64,000 nucleotides of DNA from Colwellia sp. Arc7-D (GCF_003061515.1 NZ_CP028924.1:2604001-2668000), one strand, 5' to 3'. Counted from the first letter of the stretch, positions 47,471 to 57,225 are shown. Notes: generated by a model not told the origin, from the letters alone. Translations and numbers: made by a program.

Positions 47471-50401
47471 TTATAACGCATAAGTCAGCCCCAAAAAGAA
47501 TTGACGACCAAAATACTGCAACGTGCCCGTTTGTGCTTCAAAGCCAAAGTAACTTTTGGTAGGCTCGTCGGTAACATTATTAATTTGGAATACAGCGCCA
47601 AAATTTTCATTTATTTGATATGAAGCTTGATAGTCGATAATCATTTCATCGTCGTAATTAACCGTTTGCGCTTCAACCGCCACCTGTTCGGAAACAAAAG
47701 CATCGCGATAACGCACATTGACGCGTGTTTCAAAACCTTGATACTCCCAAAAAACGGTCGTTTGAATTACATTTTCGGATAACCCTGGTAACGAAATAGG
47801 TAAATTTTGAGCGCCTAACTTAGAAATTTGCTGTATTTCACTTTTTGTATGAGAATAACTAGCGGTAAAGCCTAGGCCCGACCAAAGTTCAGGTAGAAAG
47901 GAGAATATTTGCGTATAGGCAACTTCAATACCTTTGATGTATCCGCCTTTATCATCGTTAAATGCCGTTTCAAAATTACCATTTCGAATAGTTAAGGGGA
48001 CACCACTTAGCGGGTCTATAAATTCATCTGGTACAACTAAACCGTTACCAGCGAAGTCATATTCGCTGATGGTTTGCGTTATAATACCGGCAGACTCAAT
48101 ATCTTTATAAAACACAGCAGCAACGAAAGACCCGTCGGTATCGACAAAGTACTTCTCATAAGACAAATCATATTGATTGGCGTAAAAAGGCTTTAAATGT
48201 GGGCTATTCCTGGCATTACCGCTGACCTCTGCGAATGAGCCATTTTCAGTAATTACTTTGTTGATATTGACACTACTGTTTGATGCCAAGCGATCAATAT
48301 TAGGTCGACTCATTACTTTTGCTGCGGCAATACGTATTTGATCATTATCCGTTAACTTAAAATTCAAGTTCATCTGCGGTAAGTAATCAATGTAACTGTT
48401 GCTGATCACCGTCGGTAAATAGCGATTATTAACTAAGCCCACTTCATCGGTAATATTTTGCGCACCGAGTTCAATATCACCACCAACATCCTGTAAAGAA
48501 GTCGCTGATTGTTTAGTATCAACCATACGAACACCAATATTACCCGTAACCGGTAAACCACCAATCTCAGTATCAATGTTAGCCATAATGTAGACAGCAA
48601 ATATATCTTCAAATACTTGACCACTTTCTTTTAGTGTCCAATCAGTATTACCTTCACCTCGACCGGCACCGTTAACAACACCACCTGCCGTGGGTCCCCA
48701 AGTTTGCACAGGTTGTGGAATTCCGTTTGGAAACCAAGCATTAAGAACTGCATCTTGATCAAGCGCTAAATAGCTTGGGAAATAAGAAAAGTCTCCTTGC
48801 CAATTAACCACAGTGGCCATATCTTCAGTAATATTTAACGGGGGTTCTAATAAATTAAAACCGCTGTCGCTACCATATTCAAAAACAGATCGGTCATTAC
48901 TGTATTCTCGTTCAGAATATCTTGCGCCAACTTCAATTGAAGAGAAAACATCATTTTCTAATTGGTATTTAAAATCAAGGCGAACAGCGCTTACCTCATC
49001 TTTATTTATATAAGGGTAAATGCCATATTTTGAGACCATTACTCGGTTCAAATCAGTAAAAGCATCGGCTTGATTCAAGCCGACATCAGGTAAATTAAGA
49101 CCATTGAGCAAGTAGTTTATCGATACATTGTTATCAAAGTTAGGTGAGTCAGCATTTGCATCTTCAGCCACTAACGCCCAAATCAAACCATTTCTAAATT
49201 CACTTGTAGCGGAAGAATAAGAAAGGTCAACATTCATGTTGAGCCTTTCCGTAATATCCCAATCTGCATTTAAGCCTAGGCTTTTTACTTCATCATAATC
49301 AGTATTATCATCATTAACGATTTCTATGCGCGTTGAGCTATTTGACGTTCGATTAAAACTCCCGCCAATAACGGCATTGTTCTCTATAATAGGATTACTA
49401 ATGGCGGCTTGATCGCCTTCGAGTTTAACGCGATAGCCTCGGGCAAATTCTTCTGAGTCAAATTTAGAATAAAAACCATCAAACTTTAAATTAAAATTAT
49501 CCGTTGGCTGCCACTCTAGAGTCGCAACGAAACCATCACGGGTTTCTTCACCACCTTTATGTTGTAATTCAAAACCTTCACCAATGTACTCACACTCAGG
49601 GCAATCTTCTGGACCGCCAGAATCATTTTCAATGTTATCAACATCTTTAGATTTGCTATACGCTAATCCGACAAATTGTGTGGTGGCACTCGGTTGGAAT
49701 AAGCGTGCATAACCTAATGCAACGCCAACACTATCATCGAAAAACTTACCTTGATAAGAAACACTAAAACGATGACCGCTAGACGCGGCATCAGGGATAT
49801 CACCGGCTAAATCATTGAACATACCGCGGGCATTAACGGTAAAAGCATGTGTTTTTTCATTTTTTAATGGACTCGCGGTTTTTAATTCAACGGTACCAGC
49901 AACCCCGCCTTCAATAAGCGATACTTTTGGTGATTTATAAACCGCAGCATTAGAAATAAGTTCAGAAGGATATTGGTCAAACTCAACACTACGTTGTCCA
50001 CTCGTTGAGACCTGTTCGCGACCATTAAGTGTGGTGGAAATAAAACCACCCGACATACCTCTAATGTTAATCTCGGCCGCTTGCCCACCAGTTCTCACCG
50101 CAGAAATACCGGGTAAGCGAGTTAATGCATCTGCCATAGACACATCAGGTAAACCGCCTAAATCATCAGCGGTTAGTTGTTCTGAAACCGTATCAGCAAA
50201 GCGTTTTTGATTAATCGACTCGATAAGTGAACGCCGAAAACCTGTCACTTCTATCACTTCAATTTCGTTATCTGCTGTGATTCTTTCTGTGATTATAATT
50301 TCTTTTTCATCATCAACTTGTTGAGCAAATGCAGCCCCAGTTAACGTTAATAATCCACAAGAAATAGCCAATGCGAGCTTGTTAGGCTTGGATTTAAACA
50401 T
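47471..50401 (-). CDS. TonB-dependent outer-membrane receptor 2
   Basis: 976 residues. A signal peptide ends near GAAFAQQ, followed by the TonB-box-like IEVIEVTGFRRSLIES and the plug (LPDVSMADALTRLPGISAVR, INIRGMSGGFISTTLNGREQ), then a long barrel ending FFLGLTYAL. ATG 50401 (MFKSKPNK) is preferred over the ATG 9 nt upstream, because AGGGGA then has normal spacing of about 9 nt instead of abutting the codon. Pullulanase follows after 25 bp, so a substrate linked to pullulan or branched maltodextrins is likely. Two operators lie upstream. It differs clearly from receptor 1 in sequence and length. Confidence 0.9.
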   Translation of the reverse strand: MFKSKPNKLALAISCGLLTLTGAAFAQQVDDEKEIIITERITADNEIEVIEVTGFRRSLIESINQKRFADTVSEQLTADDLGGLPDVSMADALTRLPGISAVRTGGQAAEINIRGMSGGFISTTLNGREQVSTSGQRSVEFDQYPSELISNAAVYKSPKVSLIEGGVAGTVELKTASPLKNEKTHAFTVNARGMFNDLAGDIPDAASSGHRFSVSYQGKFFDDSVGVALGYARLFQPSATTQFVGLAYSKSKDVDNIENDSGGPEDCPECEYIGEGFELQHKGGEETRDGFVATLEWQPTDNFNLKFDGFYSKFDSEEFARGYRVKLEGDQAAISNPIIENNAVIGGSFNRTSNSSTRIEIVNDDNTDYDEVKSLGLNADWDITERLNMNVDLSYSSATSEFRNGLIWALVAEDANADSPNFDNNVSINYLLNGLNLPDVGLNQADAFTDLNRVMVSKYGIYPYINKDEVSAVRLDFKYQLENDVFSSIEVGARYSEREYSNDRSVFEYGSDSGFNLLEPPLNITEDMATVVNWQGDFSYFPSYLALDQDAVLNAWFPNGIPQPVQTWGPTAGGVVNGAGRGEGNTDWTLKESGQVFEDIFAVYIMANIDTEIGGLPVTGNIGVRMVDTKQSATSLQDVGGDIELGAQNITDEVGLVNNRYLPTVISNSYIDYLPQMNLNFKLTDNDQIRIAAAKVMSRPNIDRLASNSSVNINKVITENGSFAEVSGNARNSPHLKPFYANQYDLSYEKYFVDTDGSFVAAVFYKDIESAGIITQTISEYDFAGNGLVVPDEFIDPLSGVPLTIRNGNFETAFNDDKGGYIKGIEVAYTQIFSFLPELWSGLGFTASYSHTKSEIQQISKLGAQNLPISLPGLSENVIQTTVFWEYQGFETRVNVRYRDAFVSEQVAVEAQTVNYDDEMIIDYQASYQINENFGAVFQINNVTDEPTKSYFGFEAQTGTLQYFGRQFFLGLTYAL

Positions 50402-50516
50402 ACTAGACATTCCCCTATATTAATCTTGAGTTTTTATTTTTGTTATTAGTTATTTGTTTATTAATTCATCGTCATTAAATTCTTAACAACTTTAATATAG
50501 AGAGCTTATTAATCTA

Positions 50517-50531
50517 TGCACAGACTGTGCA
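50517..50531. promoter_or_regulatory. 15-bp palindrome overlapping an operator
   Basis: TGCACAG-A-CTGTGCA is a perfect palindrome whose right end is shared with the operator at 50528-50541. It could be a site for a second regulator or an extended site. Confidence 0.45.
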
Positions 50532-50541
50532 TACGTATTCA
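50528..50541. promoter_or_regulatory. Regulator operator, receptor 2 proximal site
   Basis: TGCATACGTATTCA, the exact reverse complement of the sites at 21192, 42947 and 50692; 127 bp upstream of the receptor 2 ATG. Confidence 0.77.
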
Positions 50542-50691
50542 AAAATATCACTAAATGGGTATTAGTTTGTAAAACAACAGGCACTTTCTTAGTGCAATTT
50601 GCCTTGGTCCTTAGTTAAATTGGGCAATGAAATAATTATTTCATTCGTTTATTCATCAATCCTGACGATATATACACTTATGATTAATCAC

Positions 50692-50705
50692 TGAATACGT
50701 ATGCA
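50692..50705. promoter_or_regulatory. Regulator operator, receptor 2 distal site
   Basis: TGAATACGTATGCA, followed by CAG; centred 164 bp from the proximal site. The 585-bp divergent gap 50402-50986 holds both sites and the lgt promoter region, and no gene. Confidence 0.75.
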
Positions 50706-50986
50706 CAGATCTATTTCATAGTCACTAAAACCGGATCTTATAAATAATGTTCTCTATGTTTATTTAACTTACTTACCTCTGTGAGCATTTAATAAATCAA
50801 TTTAACGCATTTATTCTTTGAACAAGTTTAAAACAAAATTTAACAACCTTTATTTGTCCTTATGCCTTTAGGTAAAATTAATTAACCACAACAACAAGTA
50901 GCTTGATAGAATATCGGCATATATGTGGTTAATTAATAAAGAGCCACTTAACATTATTAAACATTAGCAATATTAAGGGTTACGCT

Positions 50987-51775
50987 TTGCATCATTTAGT
51001 TTGGGACTTAGATCCTGTTTTTTTCTCGATTGGGCCATTAACTGTACATTGGTATGGCGTGTTATTCGCCACAGCTATTTTATCTGGCTTGCAAGTAATG
51101 AAGTGGATTTTTCAAAGCGAAAAGCAAGATTTGGCCGCATTAGATAATTTGTTGGTTTACATAGTGATAGGCGTAATTGTGGGTGCTCGCTTAGGACACT
51201 GTTTCTTTTATGAACCGGGTTATTACTTTGCTAATCCGCTGAAAATATTAGCCATTTGGGAAGGCGGACTAGCAAGCCACGGCGGTGGATTAGGCGCTAT
51301 TATCGCAGCAGGTATTTATAGTAAAAAGTATCAAATGAACTTTCTTTGGTTACTCGACAGACTTGCCATTTGTACCGCTTTATTTGGTTTTTTCGTTCGA
51401 AGTGCAAACTTTGTCAACTCAGAGATTTTAGGCACACCAAGTAATGTACCTTGGGCTGTAATTTTCGCCCGTATCGATAACGTTGCCCGACACCCTTCTC
51501 AACTCTACGAAGCTTTTGCTTATTTAAGTATATTTTTTGTTTTGATGTTTATTTATAAGATTAAAAAAGCACAAACACCAAAAGGTTCTATTTTAGGTAT
51601 TTTCTTAATTTTAATTTTTACCGCACGCTTTCTTATTGAAATGTTGAAAGAAAAACAAGCATCTTATACCGCTGACATTGCGTTAACTGCAGGACAAATG
51701 TTGAGTATTCCATTTTTTATCGCGGGTATATTGTTAGTTATTTGGTCAGTTAAAAACAACAACAAAACTAATTAA
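50987..51775 (+). CDS. lgt: Prolipoprotein diacylglyceryl transferase
   Basis: 262-residue inner-membrane enzyme that attaches diacylglycerol to the Cys of prolipoproteins. Family segments: VHWYGVLFATAI, VGARLGHCFFYEPGYY, WEGGLASHGGGLGA (catalytic-region His), FVRSANFVNSEILG, RHPSQLYEAF and ARFLIEMLKEKQ. About seven membrane segments. The start is TTG 50987, with AAGGG 9-13 nt upstream; no ATG would keep the conserved N terminus. The usual neighbour thyA is absent; RNase HI follows 31 bp downstream. Confidence 0.94.
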   Translation: MHHLVWDLDPVFFSIGPLTVHWYGVLFATAILSGLQVMKWIFQSEKQDLAALDNLLVYIVIGVIVGARLGHCFFYEPGYYFANPLKILAIWEGGLASHGGGLGAIIAAGIYSKKYQMNFLWLLDRLAICTALFGFFVRSANFVNSEILGTPSNVPWAVIFARIDNVARHPSQLYEAFAYLSIFFVLMFIYKIKKAQTPKGSILGIFLILIFTARFLIEMLKEKQASYTADIALTAGQMLSIPFFIAGILLVIWSVKNNNKTN

Positions 51776-51806
51776 GATTAAACATTAAGGTTATGGTTAA
51801 CATTTT

Positions 51807-52586
51807 ATGAGTAAAAAATATTACGTAGTATGGAAAGGCGCTAAAACAGGCGTATTTGAACAATGGAATGATGTTAAAAACCACACCCAAGGACGTGCAG
51901 ATGCACAATATATGGGTTTTCCATCAAAGGCAGAAGCTGAAGCTGCTTTTCAGTCAACTTACACTAAAGCATTGACCAAGCGTTCAATGAGCAAAGATGG
52001 CACAACTAAGCCAACAGCTTCCGCCGCTTATGTTAAAGCTGAGACAAGCCCTGTATCAGCTAAAGTTTCCGACATTAATATTTACTGCGATGGTGCATGC
52101 TCACCTAATCCAGGCAAGTCTGGTACCGGCATGGCAGTTTATCATCAGCAAAAGCTAGTAGAACTTTGGTATGGTTTATACGAGCCTATGGGCACCAATA
52201 ATACTGCAGAGCTTAATGGCATGCTTGCAGCTTTTAAATATGCTCAAGGTCATATTGCACAAGGTAAAACAGTACAAGTACTGTCTGACTCTAAGTATTC
52301 AATTGAATGCATTACTAAATGGGCAAAAGGATGGCAAGCTAAAGGCTGGACACGTGGTAAAGGTGAAGAGATTAAAAACCTTGAGGTTATTAAGCAATGT
52401 TTTACCCTTTACCAAGCACTAAAAAATAATTTGATTATTAGTCATGTTAAAGGCCACTCAAATAATGAAGGGAATGAACTTTCAGACAGAATGGCAGTGT
52501 TAGCCAGAGTAAAGTGCACTAAAGGCTTTGTGCAATATCAAGAAACGCTAGATATTAAAACTATATTAGCTATGACGTCTGGTTAG
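51807..52586 (+). CDS. rnhA: Ribonuclease HI with N-terminal viroplasmin-type domain
   Basis: 259 residues. Residues 1-50 (KKYYVVWKGAKTGVFEQWND, GFPSKAEAEAAF) are a caulimovirus viroplasmin/RNase H1 N-terminal domain, which binds RNA:DNA hybrid in eukaryotic RNase H1. A linker (about 55-85) precedes the RNase HI domain: NIYCDGACSPNPG, the Glu in NNTAELNGML, the Asp in VLSDSKYSIE, and HVKGHSNNEGNELSD with the last catalytic Asp nearby. All four acidic catalytic positions appear present. Most gammaproteobacterial RnhA lack the N-terminal domain, so this may be an additional RNase H. Probably co-transcribed with lgt. Confidence 0.92.
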   Translation: MSKKYYVVWKGAKTGVFEQWNDVKNHTQGRADAQYMGFPSKAEAEAAFQSTYTKALTKRSMSKDGTTKPTASAAYVKAETSPVSAKVSDINIYCDGACSPNPGKSGTGMAVYHQQKLVELWYGLYEPMGTNNTAELNGMLAAFKYAQGHIAQGKTVQVLSDSKYSIECITKWAKGWQAKGWTRGKGEEIKNLEVIKQCFTLYQALKNNLIISHVKGHSNNEGNELSDRMAVLARVKCTKGFVQYQETLDIKTILAMTSG

Positions 52587-52609
52587 ATTTGTAACAACCT
52601 GCTACACAT

Positions 52610-52650
52610 AAAATAATTAAAGGTAGTTAATTCTACTTTTAATTATTTTT
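52610..52650 (+). terminator. rnhA terminator
   Basis: AAAATAATTAAA (52610-52621) pairs with TTTAATTATTTT (52638-52649), with an inner GTAG/CTAC pair, followed by T; AT-rich. The rest of the 302-bp gap to yegD shows no gene. Confidence 0.65.
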
Positions 52651-52888
52651 CTTAAATCAAAGCTCTATTATTATATAACGTTAATATATTGTTATAACTT
52701 TCCCTCCACATTAGCTAACGCGATTTATTCTCTACCAATGATTTGAAAACACTTATTTAAAACATATATTTAAAACAAAGCTTTAAAGCACGCTTAAAAA
52801 GTAGTTTTACCTGTGCAGGGCTTAAAATACCTTGCCTAGTGACCAATATATCAGTATTCTACGCGGCCTTTTTATCACTGGAGTTCAC

Positions 52889-54247
52889 ATGATTGGATTT
52901 GATTACGGCACCTCAAATTGCGCTGTCGGCGTTATGGAAAACAACAGCCCAAAACTGTTGTCTTTAGGTGATCATGGTCGTTATATTTCGTCAAGCTTGT
53001 ATGCACCAAGTCGCGACGTTATTGTTAACTGGTTGCACAAAAACCTTTCAGAATCTGAGCAATTAAATTTTCAACTACAACGAAAGAATCAATTACAAAA
53101 GGGTAAAAATTCAATTCGTGAGTTAACTCTTGACGGTTACCCTACTGATCTGTCGTTCGGTCAACAAGCATTAAACAATTATCTGCAAGAGCCTGACGAA
53201 GGCTATTACATAAAATCACCTAAATCGTTTCTAGGTGCCAGCGGCTTACTACCCCAACAAATCGAATTATTTGAAGATATCGTTGCTGCAATGATGAGTA
53301 ACGTAAAAAGTCTGACTGAAACTGTATTAGGCAGAAGTGTAAGTCAAACCGTTATCGGCCGCCCGATTAATTTTCAAGGTTTACGTGGTGAAGAGAGTAA
53401 CCAACAAGCCATAAAAATTCTAACAAATGCGGCTAAGCGAGTTGGCTTTAAAGATGTTGAATTTCAATTTGAACCTGTAGCTGCTGGTTTTGAATATGAA
53501 GCAAGCCTAACGAGCGAAACGAAAGTTTTAGTGGTCGATATTGGTGGTGGAACTACTGATTGCTCTATGCTTTTAATGGGACCTAAACAAGCATTATTAA
53601 CAGATAGAGCCCGCGACCTGCTAAGCCACAGCGGCGAACGTGTTGGCGGTAATGATTTCGACATTGCTTTTGCGCTTAAGGGGATTATGCCTAGCTTTGG
53701 TTTAAATAGTTTACTTAAATCCGGAAAACCGATGCCAAGCAATAGTTACTGGCAAGCAATGGCAATTAACAACATTAACCATCAAACTGAGTTCTACAGT
53801 GCCGCTAACACTCGCTTTTTAGAGCAGCTTATACGTGATTCAGAAAACCCAGAACTATTAACGCGTTTATTGACCGTTCAACAACAAAAGTTGAGTTACC
53901 GTGTGGTCAATGCTGCTGAGCAAAGTAAGATTGGCTTAACTGAAACAAGTGAGCAAAAAATAGATTTATCTGATATCGATAACGGACTCAATATTAAGCT
54001 AAACAATGAGGACTTTGAAACGGCATGTAAACGTGAACTAAATGCTATTGCGGTACTAATGACAGACGCTATTACGCAGGCAAATTGCCAGCCAGATGTG
54101 GTTTTTGTCACCGGCGGTAGTGCTAAATCACCAGTGCTAAATACATTTTTACAAAAGCAATTTCAAGATATACCGATTGTAATTGGCGATCATTTTGGTA
54201 GTGTTACCGCTGGTTTAACCCGTTGGGCAAAAACGATATACGCATAA
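52889..54247 (+). CDS. yegD: Hsp70-family chaperone-like ATPase YegD
   Basis: 452 residues, equal to E. coli YegD (450), which has the Hsp70 nucleotide-binding domain but no substrate-binding domain. Phosphate-1 is GFDYGTSNCAVGVM at the N terminus, the second phosphate loop is VVDIGGGTTDCSMLLM (about 210), and the adenosine segment is VFVTGGSAKSPVL near 410. ATG 52889 is preferred because GGAG lies 7 nt before it; an in-frame start 57 nt upstream would add a non-conserved tail. The cellular role of YegD is not established. Confidence 0.93.
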   Translation: MIGFDYGTSNCAVGVMENNSPKLLSLGDHGRYISSSLYAPSRDVIVNWLHKNLSESEQLNFQLQRKNQLQKGKNSIRELTLDGYPTDLSFGQQALNNYLQEPDEGYYIKSPKSFLGASGLLPQQIELFEDIVAAMMSNVKSLTETVLGRSVSQTVIGRPINFQGLRGEESNQQAIKILTNAAKRVGFKDVEFQFEPVAAGFEYEASLTSETKVLVVDIGGGTTDCSMLLMGPKQALLTDRARDLLSHSGERVGGNDFDIAFALKGIMPSFGLNSLLKSGKPMPSNSYWQAMAINNINHQTEFYSAANTRFLEQLIRDSENPELLTRLLTVQQQKLSYRVVNAAEQSKIGLTETSEQKIDLSDIDNGLNIKLNNEDFETACKRELNAIAVLMTDAITQANCQPDVVFVTGGSAKSPVLNTFLQKQFQDIPIVIGDHFGSVTAGLTRWAKTIYA

Positions 54248-54300
54248 CATTACTAGATAGTTGCTCAGTAAATAAAGAGATAAACGATTGAGATAAATAT

Positions 54301-54346
54301 CATTTTATACCATCAAGTAATGCGATTAAGCTGATGGTATAAAATG
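54301..54346. repeat. 15-bp perfect inverted repeat after yegD
   Basis: CATTTTATACCATCA (54301-54315) and TGATGGTATAAAATG (54332-54346), 16-nt loop. No T run follows; it may end transcription from either side or be a mobile-element remnant. Confidence 0.55.
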
Positions 54347-54520
54347 AAGCTTTAAACACAAGACAAGATACTATCGAGAATAAAGCACCACGAATTAATA
54401 TCAATATAATTAGTGGGCTCATAATATACTTCAGCTTAAAGAAATTGCTTAAAGAACTCACCTAAAGATGAACTTACAAAGCTCAAAGCCTAGGCTGAGG
54501 TAAATAGCACATAAGCTAAC

Positions 54521-56350
54521 TTAAACTTCTACGACCCTATTCCTACCCAAGTCTTTTGCCTTATAAAGCGCATTATCTAATTTTTGATATAGCATTTCAA
54601 AACTCGATGTAGAGTTTTCAACATAAGTTATTGAGAAGCTAGCGGTAATAGTTAGTTTTTCGCCACTATCTAAAAACATAGTATTATTTTCGAAGCTACT
54701 TCGAATGCGCTCGACAATAATTTGTGCAGAGATTTTTTCTAAATCTTTTAAGCACACAATAAATTCTTCACCTCCAACTCTACCAAAGAGGTCTTGTTGC
54801 CTGACATTCATTTTAGTTAATTTAACTATATGTCTCAGTGCTTTATCGCCACAAATATGTGAATACTTATCATTGATTGATTTAAATTCATCCAAATCAA
54901 ATAAAATAATAGCGTGAACATCATTATTTTGGGTGTGTTTAAGATTGTTTATTTGTTCGAATATTGCACGTCTATTGAAAATACGTGTTAACTCGTCGGT
55001 TTCTGATAATATTGTTTGTTTGTTTTTTAGATGCCACACGTATAGGCAAATAGCGATTAACAAAAAAATAAATACACCGGACAAGAGTAATGTGACTTTT
55101 GACTGTTCTAATTTAGTAGAGATCAAGCCAAGTTCTAGGGCAACAATATCTTGTTGTAACTCAGCAAAACCTAGAATAGATACAGAGTTTTGATGGCTGT
55201 TTAAAGAATTTTGCTTGATATCAATATACGTTTCAAAATATTGTTGAGCTAAATGAGTTTGGTTTTGAGCAATATAATATTTAATTAAAAACTCGTAAAG
55301 ATACTGCAAATTTGTCTCATTGGTTTGCTCAATTAATAACTCTTTATTCAAAATAAACTCATTAATACATTCAATTCTATTATTTTCTAAACACGCAATA
55401 GCCTTAAAAAGCATCATTTTATTATTTTTATAGCGCGCTTCGGTACTATTTTGATAAGGTTCGAAATTATCTAGAAGAGTTAACATTTTATCGAATTTTT
55501 TTTCTATGTAGGCAAACTTTATTTTTAAAGTCAGTAATAAAACTTGGTAATATTGATAATCCATAAGCAAATTTTTACTTAATTCAAACTTTTTAAAATA
55601 TTGTTTACTTTCTTTAAACTCTCCTGCATCAATCAACTCTGTTGCTATTGCATAATATGTCCAATGCAAATCGGAATCGTCAGTTATGAAAGACAACTGT
55701 CTTTTATAAGCGTTTGCCGCAAGACTAAATTGACCGATAGAAGAATAAATTTCAGCTATAGAAATGTATATATTACCAACAAAAAAATCATCACCTTTAT
55801 TTAATTGTTGTAACCTAACAAAGGTTCTTATTTTTTCGACCGGCGTTAATTCAGAGCAATACTGAACATCAGCCATATCTAAATATTTTAAAAAAACTTG
55901 TGATACATTCTTTAATTTAAGTCGATTTTCATATAAAAAATCACATGCTTTTTTGGGTGAGTAACGATAATAAAACAATGTCAAATCATAAATAGCGATG
56001 CTTAAAATATTATGGTTAATTTCATCAATAGGTAGAAGTGTAATATTTTTCAACTGCCTTAAGTAATCTTCACTCATGCCAAATTCACAAAAAATAGCTT
56101 TAGATTTTTGCCAGAGTAGTTTCGAGCGTGCTTGATTAGATAAATTTGGTGAGTTAGCTAAGAAAGATTCAACTTTATCACTTAGTACACTATCCACAGG
56201 ACATACATAATTATGAGATGGTTGAATGCTATTTAATGTAATGCTCAAATCATTGGCAAAAGCAGAGTTAATAGAAATTAAATAAATGACAAATAACATC
56301 AACATTCTATTTACTAGTGTATGAATTCCGTTCAAAGTTTTTCTTTCCAT
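54521..56350 (-). CDS. Diguanylate cyclase with exported TPR-like sensor domain
   Basis: 609 residues. The N terminus (about 1-35) is a signal/anchor with MLMLFVIYLISINSAFA. A long helical region follows (about 40-400, with TPR-like helix pairs such as SLAANAYKRQLSF), probably periplasmic. A membrane segment (VTLLLSGVFIFLLIAICLYV, about 415-435) leads to the cytoplasmic GGDEF domain: DELTRIFNRRAIFEQ and RVGGEEFIVCL, with GGEEF at about 525, a catalytically competent variant. It probably makes cyclic-di-GMP in response to a periplasmic signal. Start at ATG 56350; an internal Met at about 16 is possible. Single gene. Confidence 0.88.
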   Translation of the reverse strand: MERKTLNGIHTLVNRMLMLFVIYLISINSAFANDLSITLNSIQPSHNYVCPVDSVLSDKVESFLANSPNLSNQARSKLLWQKSKAIFCEFGMSEDYLRQLKNITLLPIDEINHNILSIAIYDLTLFYYRYSPKKACDFLYENRLKLKNVSQVFLKYLDMADVQYCSELTPVEKIRTFVRLQQLNKGDDFFVGNIYISIAEIYSSIGQFSLAANAYKRQLSFITDDSDLHWTYYAIATELIDAGEFKESKQYFKKFELSKNLLMDYQYYQVLLLTLKIKFAYIEKKFDKMLTLLDNFEPYQNSTEARYKNNKMMLFKAIACLENNRIECINEFILNKELLIEQTNETNLQYLYEFLIKYYIAQNQTHLAQQYFETYIDIKQNSLNSHQNSVSILGFAELQQDIVALELGLISTKLEQSKVTLLLSGVFIFLLIAICLYVWHLKNKQTILSETDELTRIFNRRAIFEQINNLKHTQNNDVHAIILFDLDEFKSINDKYSHICGDKALRHIVKLTKMNVRQQDLFGRVGGEEFIVCLKDLEKISAQIIVERIRSSFENNTMFLDSGEKLTITASFSITYVENSTSSFEMLYQKLDNALYKAKDLGRNRVVEV

Positions 56351-56976
56351 TCTTTTATCATATAAAAAAACACTTATTTATCACCTTAAAAATGATACTT
56401 GAGGTCAGTGAGGAGTCTGGTCAAAATATAAATACACATCCATGAAATACAAACCAAGAAGAAATTTTTACAAATGAGTAAAGAAATTTACATGGTAGAC
56501 TTAATTATTATAGATATTTAGTTAACTACCTGTAATAAAAATAGTTTTAGTTAGTTAATCAAAAACACCATTAGATTTAGCTATAAAATGTATACTTGGT
56601 CTTTTATGTAAATTGCTTTTATAGTCTTTATAGAATGAAATTTATATAGCTAGTTTAAATAACTTACCTAAGTGTTATAAAAATTACAACCAAGATTAAC
56701 GTAATAGTTAGTATTAACAGAAGGTTAACATAAAGAACAGGCTTAAATAAATTAACATTATTGGCTGGTCATATTGATAGGATAAAAACAATATTTCACT
56801 GTCTAAGGTTTACTGTAATGCCCTACACTCCAGAATAATATTGATTGTTCTTTTAAAGCGACACTAGAGCTAAGCGTATTATTAAAATTAATACGTTAAA
56901 AATCAACTTTCAGTACTTGAGCGACACAGCTATATTGCCTACAATAACGCACTTTTATCAATTACAGAAATATATA
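56351..56976. other. 626-bp intergenic region
   Basis: Between the divergent GGDEF and DUF3297 genes. Very AT-rich; no gene, tRNA, strong hairpin or operator is seen. Confidence 0.4.
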
Positions 56977-57225
56977 ATGACCGATACAAACACCCAACCT
57001 ACTTTACCTGACCGTCTTTCTATTAATCCACGTAGCCCACATCATGTCGCTGCCGTTTTTGAACATGAAATTGGTATAAAAATCAATGGTAAAGAACGAT
57101 TTGATGTTGAAGAATATTGTATTAGCGAAGGTTGGATAAAAGTTGCAGCGGCTAAAGCCTTAGATCGCCGTGGACAACCCCTTTTAGTGTCAGTTAAAGG
57201 TACTGTTGAAGCATTTTATCGTTAA
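56977..57225 (+). CDS. DUF3297-family small protein
   Basis: 82 residues: PDRLSINPRSPHHVAAVFEH, IGIKINGKERFDVEEYCISE and a C-terminal VKGTVEAFYR are the DUF3297 pattern. Function unknown. It is short, highly conserved in proteobacteria, and has no signal or membrane segment. ATG 56977 is preferred to an upstream in-frame TTG because it starts the conserved region; only a weak AGAAA ribosome site precedes it. A hairpin follows. Confidence 0.88.
   Translation: MTDTNTQPTLPDRLSINPRSPHHVAAVFEHEIGIKINGKERFDVEEYCISEGWIKVAAAKALDRRGQPLLVSVKGTVEAFYR

Noticed and set aside
56351..56976. Possible hidden RNA gene or riboswitch in the long gap
   Set aside because: No tRNA cloverleaf, conserved riboswitch core or strong hairpin could be recognised by eye.
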